From assembly GCA_016714815.1 (NCBI GenBank), contig JADKBZ010000011.1, forward strand, positions 62,001 through 126,000: DNA of 64,000 nt, given 5' to 3'. Below the pieces are notes generated by a model. It saw only the letters and a program-made list of their open reading frames with translations, was not told where the DNA came from and did not search any database. The DNA is from Holophagales bacterium (lineage in GTDB: Bacteria > Acidobacteriota > Thermoanaerobaculia > UBA5066). The translations under genes and the position numbers were made by a program. Below, in pieces: positions 25,912 to 36,176 of this stretch; position 1 is the stretch's first letter; every line of letters begins with the position of its first letter.

Positions 25912-26994
25912 TCAGGCCCCCGTCGCCCCTTCCGTCCCGCGGCCTCCGTAGTTGGCCTCTATCCAGCGGCGGTACTCGCCGCTCGCCACGTCCTCGACCC
26001 ACGGGAGGTTGTCGAGGTACCACCGCACGGTCTTCCGGATGCCGGTCTCGAACGTCTCGGCGGGCTTCCAGCCCATCTCGGCGAGGATCTTCCCCGCATC
26101 GATGGCGTAGCGCCGGTCGTGGCCCAGCCGGTCCTTCACGTAGGTGATGAGCCGCGTGCGCGGGCCCGCGGCGTCGGGGCTCATCTCGTCCAGCAGGGCG
26201 CAGAGCGTGTGGACGATCGTCAGGTTCGGCATCTCGTTCCAGCCACCGACGTTGTAGGTCTCTCCCGGGCGCCCCTTCTCCAGCACGGCGCGAATGGCGG
26301 AGCAGTGGTCCCCGACGTAGAGCCAGTCGCGGACGTTCATCCCGTCGCCGTAGATCGGCAGCGGCCGGCCGCGGACCGCGTTCAGGATCATCAGGGGAAT
26401 CAGCTTCTCGGGGAACTGGTAGGGGCCGTAGTTGTTCGAGCAGTTCGTCGTCAGCGTCGGCAGGCCGTAGGTGTGGTGGTAGGCCCGGACGAGGTGGTCG
26501 GACGAGGCCTTGCTCGCGGAGTAGGGGCTGTTCGGAGAGTAGGCCGTCGCCTCGGTGAACGGCGGGTCCGACGGCCCGAGCGAGCCGTAGACCTCGTCGG
26601 TGGAGACGTGGAGGAAGCGGAAGGCGGACTTCTCCGGCTCGGGGAGGGCGTTCCACCAGCCGCGCACCGTGTCAATCAGGTGGAACGTGCCGACGACGTT
26701 CGTCTGGATGAAGTCCTCGGGCCCGTGGATCGACCGATCCACGTGCGACTCCGCCGCGAAGTTCACGATCGCCCGGGGACGGTGCCGCGCCAGGAGCTCG
26801 CCGACGAGCGCCCGGTCGCCGATGTCCCCGTGGACGAAGACGTGGCGGCCGTCCTTCCCGACCTCGGCGAGGCTGCGCGGGTTTCCCGCGTAGGTCAGCT
26901 TGTCGAGGTTCACGACCGGCTCGCCGGAGAGAGCCAGCCAGTCCTGCACGAAGTTCACGCCGATGAAGCCGGCCCCGCCCGTCACGAGAATCAT
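25912..26994 (-). CDS. rfbB: dTDP-glucose 4,6-dehydratase
   Basis: A 360-residue extended SDR enzyme that converts dTDP-glucose to dTDP-4-keto-6-deoxyglucose, the second step toward dTDP-rhamnose and related sugars. MILVTGGAGFIG is the NAD-binding motif; the catalytic set is STDEVYG (Thr132, Asp133, Glu134) and Tyr158/Lys162 in SPYSASKASSDHLV; NFAAESHVDRSI is characteristic of RfbB. Length is normal. The ATG at 26994 fits the conserved N-terminus; the open frame upstream overlaps galE. The partner genes rfbA, rfbC and rfbD are not in the window. It follows galE on the same strand and probably shares its transcript. Confidence 0.93.
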   Translation of the reverse strand: MILVTGGAGFIGVNFVQDWLALSGEPVVNLDKLTYAGNPRSLAEVGKDGRHVFVHGDIGDRALVGELLARHRPRAIVNFAAESHVDRSIHGPEDFIQTNVVGTFHLIDTVRGWWNALPEPEKSAFRFLHVSTDEVYGSLGPSDPPFTEATAYSPNSPYSASKASSDHLVRAYHHTYGLPTLTTNCSNNYGPYQFPEKLIPLMILNAVRGRPLPIYGDGMNVRDWLYVGDHCSAIRAVLEKGRPGETYNVGGWNEMPNLTIVHTLCALLDEMSPDAAGPRTRLITYVKDRLGHDRRYAIDAGKILAEMGWKPAETFETGIRKTVRWYLDNLPWVEDVASGEYRRWIEANYGGRGTEGATGA

Positions 26995-27016
26995 GGTGTC
27001 CTCCACGCAGCGCAAT

Positions 27017-28042
<1,026 letters not shown>

Positions 28043-28165
28043 AGCCTCCCCGTGGCGTCCCGCCGTCGATGACGAGCCGCGCCGAACCAGACGACGATAT
28101 CAGCCTCGGGACGCCCGGAACCGAATGCCTGCGATAAGCTGGACGGCCGGGGGGAGAGGAACGCC

Positions 28166-29728
28166 ATGCTGATTCCGACCGGGGTCGTCGAGAGCGAGGT
28201 TCGTCGCACGCCCTGGGTCTCGATCTGCCTGCTCGTCCTCCTCGTGGGGCTCTACCTGACGGGCGTCCACGGCGGGGTCAGCGCGAAACAGATGCACGAC
28301 TTCCGCCAGGAGCTCGCCCACACGGTCGATTTCTGGCTCGAGCACCCCTGGCTGGAGGCGCCGGAGGGGCTCGCCGACATGATCGGCGGCCAGCTCTTTG
28401 CCAAGCTCTCCGACGGGATCGAGGAGGGGCGGAAAGAGGCCGAGCGGCGCGGGGCCGTCCCCCTTCCCTCCGTCGCGGCCAGGCAGCAGGAAGAGCTCGA
28501 CGCCCTCTTCGGCAGGGCGGAGCGCCTGCTGGCCCAGCGAGCCGACCGAGGGCTCTCGTACACCCCCTCCCGGCCCGAGGCGAAAGCGCTCGTCGCTCAC
28601 ATGTTCCTGCACGGCGGCTTCTGGCACCTCTTCGGAAACGTCCTCTTCCTCTTCGTCACCGCCCCGTTCCTGGAGGACGTCTACGGCCGTTTTCTCTTCG
28701 GCGCGCTCTACCTTCTCGGCGGGGCCTTCGCGGCGGCGGCCCACGGGCTCTTCACGCTCTACCCGGACGTCCCGCTCCTCGGAGCCTCCGGGGCCCTCGC
28801 CGCGGTGATGGGGGCGTTCCTGATCCGGCTCGGGCGGTCGCATATCCGGTTCCTCTTCGTCCCGATCCTCTTCCTGCCGATGTTCCGTTTCTCCTTCGCT
28901 CTCCCCGCCTTCGTCGTCCTGCCGCTCTGGTTCGGCGAGCAGGTTCTCTCCGCCAGGCTCGCCCCGGACGCTCCGGTCGCCTGGTGGGCGCACATCGGCG
29001 GGTTCGCGTTCGGAATGGCGGTGGCGATCGGCCTGAAGATCTTCCGGGTCGAGGAGCGCTGGATCAACCCGGCGATCGAGGGGAGCATCGGATGGTCGCA
29101 GGACCCGGGTCTCCTGAAGGCGAGCGACGCGCGCTCGGCCGGGGCCTTCGCCACGGCGCGGAACTCGGCGCGGGCCGTTCTGGCGAAGGACCCCGGGAAC
29201 GTCGACGCCTGGAGGTCGCTCCTGGACACCGAGGTCGCCTCGGGCCGGAGGGCGGAGGGGGCCGCCGCGGCGACCCGCCTCCTGGAGCGGTACGCCGCGA
29301 CGCGGGAGTCCGAGCTGGCGGTCGCGCTCGTCCGGGAGGTCCAGGAGCCCCTCGCCGACGTCCTTCCGGCCCGCTTCTTCCTCGCGGCCGCGTCGGTTCT
29401 GGAACGCGCGGGAGACTGGGCCGCAGCCTGGGCCGAGCTCGAGGCGCTCGTCGTGCGCGTCCCGGGCGACCCCGCTTCCGTCCGGGCCGCGCTGAAGATG
29501 GCGGACTTCGCCCGGCGGGACGGGAGCGACGATGAGGCGCTCGACCTCCTCGCCTGGGCGAAGAGCCACCCGGCCTGCGAGACGGGCTTCCGGGAGGCCG
29601 CGACGCGCGCCGAGGAGGAGATCCTCCAGCGGGCCCCGGCCCTGGCCTCGTCCGGCCGCTCGATCCCCGTCCGGCGCTTCGCGGCGTACGGGGAGCCCCG
29701 GACCTTCCCGGCCCACGTGCCGGCCTGA
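28166..29728 (+). CDS. rhomboid-family intramembrane serine protease with C-terminal helical repeats
   Basis: A 520-residue protein. A first helix (residues ~20-38) is followed by a ~100-residue soluble insertion, then the rhomboid core: HMFLHGGFWHLFGNVLFLF (HxxxN-type helix), LLGASGALAAVMGAF with nucleophile Ser208, and WWAHIGGFAFGMAVA with catalytic His276. Residues ~320-500 are soluble and Ala-rich, resembling TPR-like helical repeats (AFATARNSARAVLAKDPGNVDAWRSL). It would cleave membrane proteins within the bilayer. The ATG is preceded by GGGGGGAGAGG and a TAAGCT box about 25 bases upstream. The substrate is unknown. Confidence 0.86.
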   Translation: MLIPTGVVESEVRRTPWVSICLLVLLVGLYLTGVHGGVSAKQMHDFRQELAHTVDFWLEHPWLEAPEGLADMIGGQLFAKLSDGIEEGRKEAERRGAVPLPSVAARQQEELDALFGRAERLLAQRADRGLSYTPSRPEAKALVAHMFLHGGFWHLFGNVLFLFVTAPFLEDVYGRFLFGALYLLGGAFAAAAHGLFTLYPDVPLLGASGALAAVMGAFLIRLGRSHIRFLFVPILFLPMFRFSFALPAFVVLPLWFGEQVLSARLAPDAPVAWWAHIGGFAFGMAVAIGLKIFRVEERWINPAIEGSIGWSQDPGLLKASDARSAGAFATARNSARAVLAKDPGNVDAWRSLLDTEVASGRRAEGAAAATRLLERYAATRESELAVALVREVQEPLADVLPARFFLAAASVLERAGDWAAAWAELEALVVRVPGDPASVRAALKMADFARRDGSDDEALDLLAWAKSHPACETGFREAATRAEEEILQRAPALASSGRSIPVRRFAAYGEPRTFPAHVPA

Positions 29729-29746
29729 GCCGGGCGGGAACGGAGA

Positions 29747-29780
29747 AGGGCCGCCGCGACGCTTCCGTCGAGGCGGCCCT
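29747..29780. terminator. bidirectional terminator hairpin between rhomboid and tpx genes
   Basis: AGGGCCGCC at 29747-29755 pairs with GGCGGCCCT at 29772-29780, with further inner pairing GACG/CGTC. It lies between two convergent genes. There is no T-run, which is common in such GC-rich genomes. Confidence 0.6.
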
Positions 29781-29825
29781 CCTGGCGCGGAAACGGCCGG
29801 GAAACGGCCTGGAAAGGCGGGCCCG

Positions 29826-30329
29826 CTACTTCGCGGCGGCGAGCGCCTTGTCGTAGTCGGGGTGGTGGGTCACCTCGGGGACGATCTCGGCGTACTTCAC
29901 GAGGCCGTCCCTTCCGACGACGAAGATCGCGCGGGCCAGGAGCCGCAGCTCTTTGATCAGGACGCCGTAGGCGTTCCCGAAGGAGGCGTCGCGGTGGTCG
30001 CTCAGGGTCTGGGCCTTTTCGATGCCGGCGACCGTGCAGAAGCGCTTGTTCGCGAACGGCAGGTCCATCGAGACGTTCAGGACGACGACGTCGTCGCCGA
30101 GGCCGGCGGCCGCGACGTTGAACTTGCGCAGCTGCGCGTCGCAGACCGGCGTGTCGAGCGACGGGGTGACGCTGAGGACGACGGTCTTGCCGGCGAAGTC
30201 GGCGAGGGTCTTGGCGCCGAGGCCGTTGTCCAGGACGGTGAAGCCGGGAGCCTTGTCGCCCACCTTGATCTCGGGGCCGACGAGGGTGAGGGGGCCGCCG
30301 AGGAACGTGATGATTCCGGTTCTTTCCAT
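29826..30329 (-). CDS. tpx: thiol peroxidase (Tpx-type peroxiredoxin)
   Basis: A 167-residue peroxiredoxin that reduces peroxides with thioredoxin. TPSLDTPVCDAQLRKF contains the peroxidatic Cys63 and PFANKRFC the resolving Cys98; the 34-residue spacing and the N-terminal FLGGPLTLVGPEIKVGDKAPGF are typical of Tpx. It is transcribed in the same direction as nifJ, starting only 29 bases after it, so the peroxidase may be co-expressed with this oxygen-sensitive iron-sulfur enzyme. A GGAG ribosome site precedes the ATG. Confidence 0.94.
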   Translation of the reverse strand: MERTGIITFLGGPLTLVGPEIKVGDKAPGFTVLDNGLGAKTLADFAGKTVVLSVTPSLDTPVCDAQLRKFNVAAAGLGDDVVVLNVSMDLPFANKRFCTVAGIEKAQTLSDHRDASFGNAYGVLIKELRLLARAIFVVGRDGLVKYAEIVPEVTHHPDYDKALAAAK

Positions 30330-30358
30330 GTTCGTTTCTCCTTCTCGTTTCGGTGATC

Positions 30359-33300
30359 TCAGCTCTGGGCGAGCTTCGTGACTTCTTCCCTGAGGAGCAT
30401 CGCGCCCCCCTTCAGCAGGTCGTCCCGGGTGATCTCGCCCTTGCCGAGGCGGGCGAGGAGGGCGCGCTGCGCCCGGTATTCCTTGTTGTCGATTCCCGCC
30501 TTGCTCTGAAGGAGCCGCCACGCCTTCCGGCGCTCGACGCAGAGGAGGACCATCTGGCGAGAGAGGGCGTAGTAGCCCGGGCGCCCCTCGTGGTCCTCGG
30601 CCTTGATCACGACGCCGAAGTCGGGAACGTAGACGGGGCTCTTCGGGTCGAGGACGCGCCGCTTCACGACGTCGTCCTGCGTCAGGAGGACGAGGACGTC
30701 CTCGAGGGCGACCATCGTCGACGCCTTCTCGGGCGTCACCTTCTTCAGGTGCTGGCGGAACCTCGCCTCGGTGACGGCGTAGTGGGCGACGGTGTAGCGG
30801 ACCTTCTCGCCCGTCGACTTGAGCGTCGTCTCCCAGAAGTCGCGATCGTGGTTCGGGTTCCCCTTCAGGTCGAGCGCCTCGCGGTAGCTCTCGCCCTTTC
30901 CGGGGTTGTAGGTGAACTCGGGAAGCATCCGGCTGTCGCGCGAGCGCTGGGACTGGAGCGTGGAGACGTCGTCGCCGACGCCGTGCTCGGGCTGGCAGGG
31001 CGTGAAGCTCTGGACGAACGCCGTCCCGCGGTACTCGAGCGCGTCGAGCAGTGCCTTGAAGAGCTTCGGGGCGTTCGCCATCGAGACCTGGGCGACGAAG
31101 GGGGAGCCGTGGCCGGCGCAGAAGATCTCGGCGAGCCCCTTCTTCTCCGTGAGCTTGCCCTGCGTGGCGGCGCCGATCTGGTTCATGTCGAAGCCGCCGG
31201 TGATGACCGACGAATCGGAGTTCTGGCCGCCCGTGTTCGAGTAGACCTGCGTGTCGAGCATCAGGAGCTTCACGTTCGGCCGGTTCTGGAGGACGACCTT
31301 GGAGACGTTCTGGAAGCCGATGTCGCCCATCCCGCCGTCGCCGCCGATCGCCCACGCCTTCGGCAGCTCGGCCACCTCGAGGTCGGTCATCAGGGCGTCG
31401 GAGAAGTGGGCGAGGTCGAAGTACTCGGCCGCCGTCAGGGGGCCGTCCTCGCGCAGGAGGGCGTCGGCGAGCCGCTCGGGGAGGACGGAGCGGCGGGAGT
31501 GGTCCTGGACGAACGCCTCGCCGAAGAGCCAGGCGACGGTGGCGCCGTCCTGGAAGAGGGAGTTCATCCACGGGTAGGGGTGCGGGTTGTTCGGCGGCGT
31601 CGAGCCGAAGACGGTGTTGCAGCCCGTGTGGGCGCCCATCGCCATGACCGACATCCCGTTCGCGAGCCGGCCGTCGATCGCCTGCAACTCGCGGTGGTTC
31701 CACGCCTCCTGCGCGAGGACGGCGCGGAGGGCGTCGACGACCTGGGCGTCGGAAATCGCCCCGTGCGCCGCGAGGCGCTCGTCCGTGTCTTCGTCGCTCT
31801 CGCCGCCGAGGCCCATCAGGAGGTGGGCGACCGCCCTCGCGAACCGGGCGTGGTCGTCCGGGCTCTTCTCCTTCAGGGCCGCAAGGCGCGCGACGCCCGC
31901 CTCGGCCACGGCCTTCGCCTTCGCGGCGAGCCGCTCGGCCTTGGCGTGGTAGATCGGGCGCATGTAGGCCTCGGTGACGGAGGCGACGGCGCGCAGGACC
32001 GTCTTCTCGCCGCAGCCGGCGCAGGCGCCGTCGCCCGAGACGAGGGCGTCGTAGGTGGAGCGGACCATGAGGTGGTTGCGCAGCGCCGCCTCGCGCGACG
32101 TCTGGGGGTGCCCCGCGTCGTAGAGGCCGAGGTACTTCTGCGGCGTGTCGCCGAGGAGGTTGAGGAACCCGATCGCCGTCGCGTGCTTCGCGTTCAGCTC
32201 CTCGGTCTCGTCGACCATCTTCAGCGCCTCGTGGTCGCCGCACTCGGTGACGCACTCGCCGCACCCCTTGCAGAGGTCGGAGACGAAGATCGAGAAGATC
32301 CCTCCGCCGCCGGGCGTCTTCTTCTCGGGGTTGGCGAAGATGGCGTTCACCTTGCTGTAGGCGAGCGGGAGCGTGTCGACGATCGCGTAGAGCTGGGCCT
32401 TGCTCTCGTCCGAGACGACGCCGATCGGGTCGACCGCCGCGCGGACGAGCTCCTTCACCGGCGTCCCGGCCTTCGCCTTCTGCGCCTCGACGAGGCCCGC
32501 CCGAACGGTTTTCTCCACGTCGGGGACGCTCGCCAGGAGCCGCGCCCGGTCCATCGGGTCCTTCACGTAGGCCCTCACGGCCGTCGTCAGGATCGTCGTC
32601 AGGTCCTGCGCCGTGTTCGGGAGCGCCGTGTCGGGGCACGACGAGATGCACTCCATGCACTGCGTGCAGTTCTCGGCGACGAAGACCGGGGTCATCCGGC
32701 GCGCGACGTACTTCGTCGCCGACTCGCCCGTCCCCGCCGCGCCGACTCCCGCCGCCGCCAGGACCGAGGCCGGCTGGTGGTAGCCGAGCCCGGCCCGGAA
32801 TTCCTTCTCGAACGTCGCCCGCTGGAAGACGGGGGCCCGGACGGCCTGGTCCGCCGGCTTCGGCACGGACCGGCAGACGGCCCCGCAGCCGTCGAGCGGG
32901 TAGAGCGATTCGCCCCGCATGCTCGAGCGGTCGGGGGCGTCGACGGCGCCGTAGACGATCTCCGTCACCCGCGAGAAGCCCTGGAGCATGACCTCCATGT
33001 TCGAGGCGACGACGGCGTCGCCGAACCGGCCGAACTTCTTCCGGTACTGCTTCTCGACCTGCTCGTTGAAGTGCTCGCGGCCGATCCCGAACTCCGCCAG
33101 GAAAGGCGAGACGGCGAAGAACGCGCCGAGGAAAGCGTTCCCCTGCATCCGGAGCTGCAGGTCGGGGCGCTCGGTGGCGGCGCGGGCGATGTCGAAGCCG
33201 GGGAGGGTGTAGAGGCGGATCTTCTTGTCGAGGATCTCCTGCCGGTACTTCCGCGGGATCCGCGTCCAGGCCGTCGCGGGGCTCTCGTCCGACTCCCAGA

Positions 33301-34996
33301 CGAAGGCGCCCCCCTCGTCCATCCCGTCGAGCGGGTTCGTGTGGATGAACGCCTTCGGGTCGCAGCAGAGGACGACGGTCACGTGCCTCAGGTCGCAGTT
33401 GACCCGGATCCGCTCCGGGGCGACGACGAGGAAGTACTCGGTCGGCGCCCCCTTCTTCTCCGACCCGTACTTCGGGTTCGCCGAGACGTGGACGACCTCT
33501 TTCCGCCGGCCGAGCTCGTCCACGGCGTTGTCGCGTTCGGCGACGTGGTCGCCGAGCTCGCCGATGACCTCGCCGAGGTTCTTGCCGGTCGTGATCATTC
33601 CCCAGCCGCCGATCGAGTGGAGGCGGACGGCGATGGCGCCGTGGGGGAGGAGCGACGGCCGCTCGGTGGCCTTCACCTCGTAGGGGTGGTCGATGCCGAC
33701 GACGAAGAGGGTCGTCCCGTCCGCCTCGGTGTGCCCGTCCTTGCGGGCGATCGTCCCGGTGGCGAAGCCGTAGGCGCCGAGGATCCCCTCGGGGCGGAAG
33801 TCGCGCGAGCCGAGACCGTAGATCCCGGAGAAGAAGCGGGGGACGTCGGAGGCCGCGATCGTTCCGGCCTGCACGGCCTTGGTGAACGCGGTGCGGATGT
33901 CGCGTGCGAGCGGGTTGTCGCCCGCCAGCGGCTGGTCGGTCCGCTCCATGACGATCACGTTCTTCTTCCCGGCGAGGGCCGCGACGTAGGCGGCCTCCGG
34001 CGTCGGGCGAAGGACGTTCACGTGGATCGAGCCGACCTTCTCCCCCTTCTCGCGAAGGTGGTCGACGGCGGCTTCGATGTTCTCGGCGGCCGAGCCGAGG
34101 GAGACGAAAACCGTCTCGGCGTCGCTCGACCGGTACTGCGAGAGGAGGCCGTAGTGGCGCCCCGTCAGCTCGCCGAACTCGGCGTAGGCCGCCTCGAGCA
34201 TCGGGAGGATCGGCTCGCAGAACTCGGAGCGGTGCGCGACCACCCCGTTCATGTAGTGCTCCTGGTTCTGCACCGGGCCGAGGAGGAGCGGGTTTGCGAG
34301 GTCGATCATCGCCGGCACGCGGCGGCGCTTCGGCCCGAAGAGGGTGCGCTGGGCGTCGGTGGGGCAGTCGATGAGATCGTCGGGCGCGCCGAGGAACTCG
34401 CGCATGAGCCCCGCCTCGTGACGGAAGAACGTCCGCTCGAGGTGCGAGGTGAGGAAGCCGTCCTGGATGTTGATGCCGGGCGTCAGGGAGAGCTCGGCGA
34501 CCTTCCGGATGATCAGCGCCTGGTCCGCCGCCTGCTGCGAGTCCTTGCCGAAGAGCATCATCCAGCCGGTGTCCATGACGGCGTAGATGTCGTCGTGCCC
34601 GCAGTGGACGTTCAGCGCGTGCTTCGTCAGCGCGCGGGCCGAGACCTCGAGGATCATCGTCGAGAACTTCCCGGGCGCGTGGTAGTACTGCTCGGAGCCG
34701 TAGACGATTCCCTGTCCCGAGGTGAAGTTCACCGTCCGCTTTCCGCAGACCGAGAAGGCGATCGCCCCGCCCTGGGCCGAGTGCTCGCCCTCCGTCTCCA
34801 CGGCGAGCTTGCTCGCGCCGAAGACGTTCAGCTTTCCCTCGGCGAACGAGAGCTGATAGTTCTCGCCCATCTCGGTCGACGGGGTGATCGGGTAGAAGAC
34901 CCCCCCGTCCGTGATGCGCGCCTCCGTGTGGTAGGCGACGAGCTGGTTCCCGTTCGTCGTGATGCGGATTCCGGGGTAGCGAGGCGCTGCGTTCAT
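30359..34996 (-). CDS. nifJ: pyruvate:ferredoxin (flavodoxin) oxidoreductase, long form
   Basis: A 1,545-residue single-chain enzyme that oxidises pyruvate and CoA to acetyl-CoA and CO2, reducing ferredoxin or flavodoxin. Domain order is normal: YPITPSTEMGE (domain I), CoA-binding and gamma domains, two 4Fe-4S motifs at Cys777/780/783/787 and Cys909/912/915/919, the proximal CAGCGE (Cys992/995), and the thiamine-diphosphate motif AIGGDGGMGDIGFQN near 1220. Usual family length is about 1,170-1,230. The excess includes ~120 residues between the two ferredoxin clusters and a ~110-residue helical insertion after CAGCGE. The ATG at 34996 follows a GGGGGG ribosome site and a TAATAC box further upstream. 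Confidence 0.93.
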   Translation of the reverse strand: MNAAPRYPGIRITTNGNQLVAYHTEARITDGGVFYPITPSTEMGENYQLSFAEGKLNVFGASKLAVETEGEHSAQGGAIAFSVCGKRTVNFTSGQGIVYGSEQYYHAPGKFSTMILEVSARALTKHALNVHCGHDDIYAVMDTGWMMLFGKDSQQAADQALIIRKVAELSLTPGINIQDGFLTSHLERTFFRHEAGLMREFLGAPDDLIDCPTDAQRTLFGPKRRRVPAMIDLANPLLLGPVQNQEHYMNGVVAHRSEFCEPILPMLEAAYAEFGELTGRHYGLLSQYRSSDAETVFVSLGSAAENIEAAVDHLREKGEKVGSIHVNVLRPTPEAAYVAALAGKKNVIVMERTDQPLAGDNPLARDIRTAFTKAVQAGTIAASDVPRFFSGIYGLGSRDFRPEGILGAYGFATGTIARKDGHTEADGTTLFVVGIDHPYEVKATERPSLLPHGAIAVRLHSIGGWGMITTGKNLGEVIGELGDHVAERDNAVDELGRRKEVVHVSANPKYGSEKKGAPTEYFLVVAPERIRVNCDLRHVTVVLCCDPKAFIHTNPLDGMDEGGAFVWESDESPATAWTRIPRKYRQEILDKKIRLYTLPGFDIARAATERPDLQLRMQGNAFLGAFFAVSPFLAEFGIGREHFNEQVEKQYRKKFGRFGDAVVASNMEVMLQGFSRVTEIVYGAVDAPDRSSMRGESLYPLDGCGAVCRSVPKPADQAVRAPVFQRATFEKEFRAGLGYHQPASVLAAAGVGAAGTGESATKYVARRMTPVFVAENCTQCMECISSCPDTALPNTAQDLTTILTTAVRAYVKDPMDRARLLASVPDVEKTVRAGLVEAQKAKAGTPVKELVRAAVDPIGVVSDESKAQLYAIVDTLPLAYSKVNAIFANPEKKTPGGGGIFSIFVSDLCKGCGECVTECGDHEALKMVDETEELNAKHATAIGFLNLLGDTPQKYLGLYDAGHPQTSREAALRNHLMVRSTYDALVSGDGACAGCGEKTVLRAVASVTEAYMRPIYHAKAERLAAKAKAVAEAGVARLAALKEKSPDDHARFARAVAHLLMGLGGESDEDTDERLAAHGAISDAQVVDALRAVLAQEAWNHRELQAIDGRLANGMSVMAMGAHTGCNTVFGSTPPNNPHPYPWMNSLFQDGATVAWLFGEAFVQDHSRRSVLPERLADALLREDGPLTAAEYFDLAHFSDALMTDLEVAELPKAWAIGGDGGMGDIGFQNVSKVVLQNRPNVKLLMLDTQVYSNTGGQNSDSSVITGGFDMNQIGAATQGKLTEKKGLAEIFCAGHGSPFVAQVSMANAPKLFKALLDALEYRGTAFVQSFTPCQPEHGVGDDVSTLQSQRSRDSRMLPEFTYNPGKGESYREALDLKGNPNHDRDFWETTLKSTGEKVRYTVAHYAVTEARFRQHLKKVTPEKASTMVALEDVLVLLTQDDVVKRRVLDPKSPVYVPDFGVVIKAEDHEGRPGYYALSRQMVLLCVERRKAWRLLQSKAGIDNKEYRAQRALLARLGKGEITRDDLLKGGAMLLREEVTKLAQS

Positions 34997-35090
34997 TCGA
35001 AATCCCCCCTGGCGGCGCTGGGCCACCGGGTATTAGACCCCTTCCGAGCGGGGACAGGAACAGTCGCGTCTTCGGGCCTGGCCCTCCCGC

Positions 35091-36176
35091 TCAGCTCGAG
35101 GGCGGTTTCGCCTCCAGGGCCTTGCGGGCGGCCTTGCCGAGGGCGGGCTCCTTCCCCTTCCTCGTGACTTCGAGGTAGAGGGCGGCGACGGCCCGCGGCC
35201 CCGCGGCGAGGGCTTCGAGGTACCTCGCGGCCCCCGCGCTCCTGAGAAGCACCTCGGTCATCTTCACTCCGACGACGGACGAGTGCCGGCTCCAGAACTC
35301 GCCCCGGGCGGTCGCGGCGGCGAGAGCCTCCCGGCGGGTCGCCTCCTTCGCCTTCGGGTCGAGGAGCACCTCGGCCGCGGTGTTCCACCTGTCGAAGCTC
35401 CTCTGGATCGGCTCCTCGAACATCGTCCCGAGAGGAAAGAACTCGTCGGCGAAGAGAAACATCGTCGCCGGTCCGTCTGCGGCCGTGCGGGCGAGGAGGG
35501 CGTCGAAATCGGGAACCTTCGGCTCCGGCCAGGCCGGCGGAACGCGGAAGGGGGCGAAGAGCCGGGTCCACGACTCGGAGGCCGCGGTCCTGAGGACCGA
35601 GAAGACGACCTCGCGGGGGACCACCTCGGCGTTTCCCTCGGGGGCGAGCCCGGGCAGGTCGGCGAAGAGCCACGTCGTCTCGCCGTCGCTCTCCACCACG
35701 ACGTCGCCGAAGCGGGAGAGGCCGAAGAGGGGGACGAGGCGAAGCCGGGCCGTGACCGGCCTCGAGGAGGGGAGGAGAGCGGCGATCCGTCGCGCCTCGA
35801 GCATGGCCGCGGGCGTGCCGTCGGTTTCGAGGGCGTCGAGAATCTTCCTGAAGACGGCGGCGCGGCCGGAGTAGCCGCCGAGGAGCGGGTCGGGCGTTCC
35901 CGCCGCGACGGAGACGAGGCGGCCGAGGACGTCGTCGGGGTTGCCGCCGCCGCGAGAGAGGGCCTGGTGAAAGGCGCGGGACCCCTTGAGCCGCTGAAGG
36001 GCCTGGGGGGCGTCGGGGCCTCCGGCGAGGAGCGTCAGGGTGTCCCGGGCGGGGCCGACGTCGATGGACATCGTCACGTCGTGGACGACGGGGCTGAGGA
36101 GGTCGACGGGGGGGCCGGCCGCCGGCGGCGGAACCGGGAGTGCCGCCAGGACGAGGAGGAGCGCAGTGTCAAGCAA
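35091..36176 (-). CDS. secreted protein of unknown function
   Basis: About 361 residues. It begins with a clear signal peptide (LLDTALLLVLAALPVPPPAAGPP) and the rest is soluble and mainly helical, with no motif I recognise; segments such as SRAFHQALSRGGGNPDDVLGRLVS and MFEEPIQRSFDRWNTAAEVLLDP give no family. The start is taken as TTG at 36176, overlapping the stop of the HAD phosphatase gene, because the signal peptide begins there; the longer open frame upstream is shadow. It is last in a minus-strand run with the HAD phosphatase and the secreted esterase. Confidence 0.68.
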   Translation of the reverse strand: MLDTALLLVLAALPVPPPAAGPPVDLLSPVVHDVTMSIDVGPARDTLTLLAGGPDAPQALQRLKGSRAFHQALSRGGGNPDDVLGRLVSVAAGTPDPLLGGYSGRAAVFRKILDALETDGTPAAMLEARRIAALLPSSRPVTARLRLVPLFGLSRFGDVVVESDGETTWLFADLPGLAPEGNAEVVPREVVFSVLRTAASESWTRLFAPFRVPPAWPEPKVPDFDALLARTAADGPATMFLFADEFFPLGTMFEEPIQRSFDRWNTAAEVLLDPKAKEATRREALAAATARGEFWSRHSSVVGVKMTEVLLRSAGAARYLEALAAGPRAVAALYLEVTRKGKEPALGKAARKALEAKPPSS

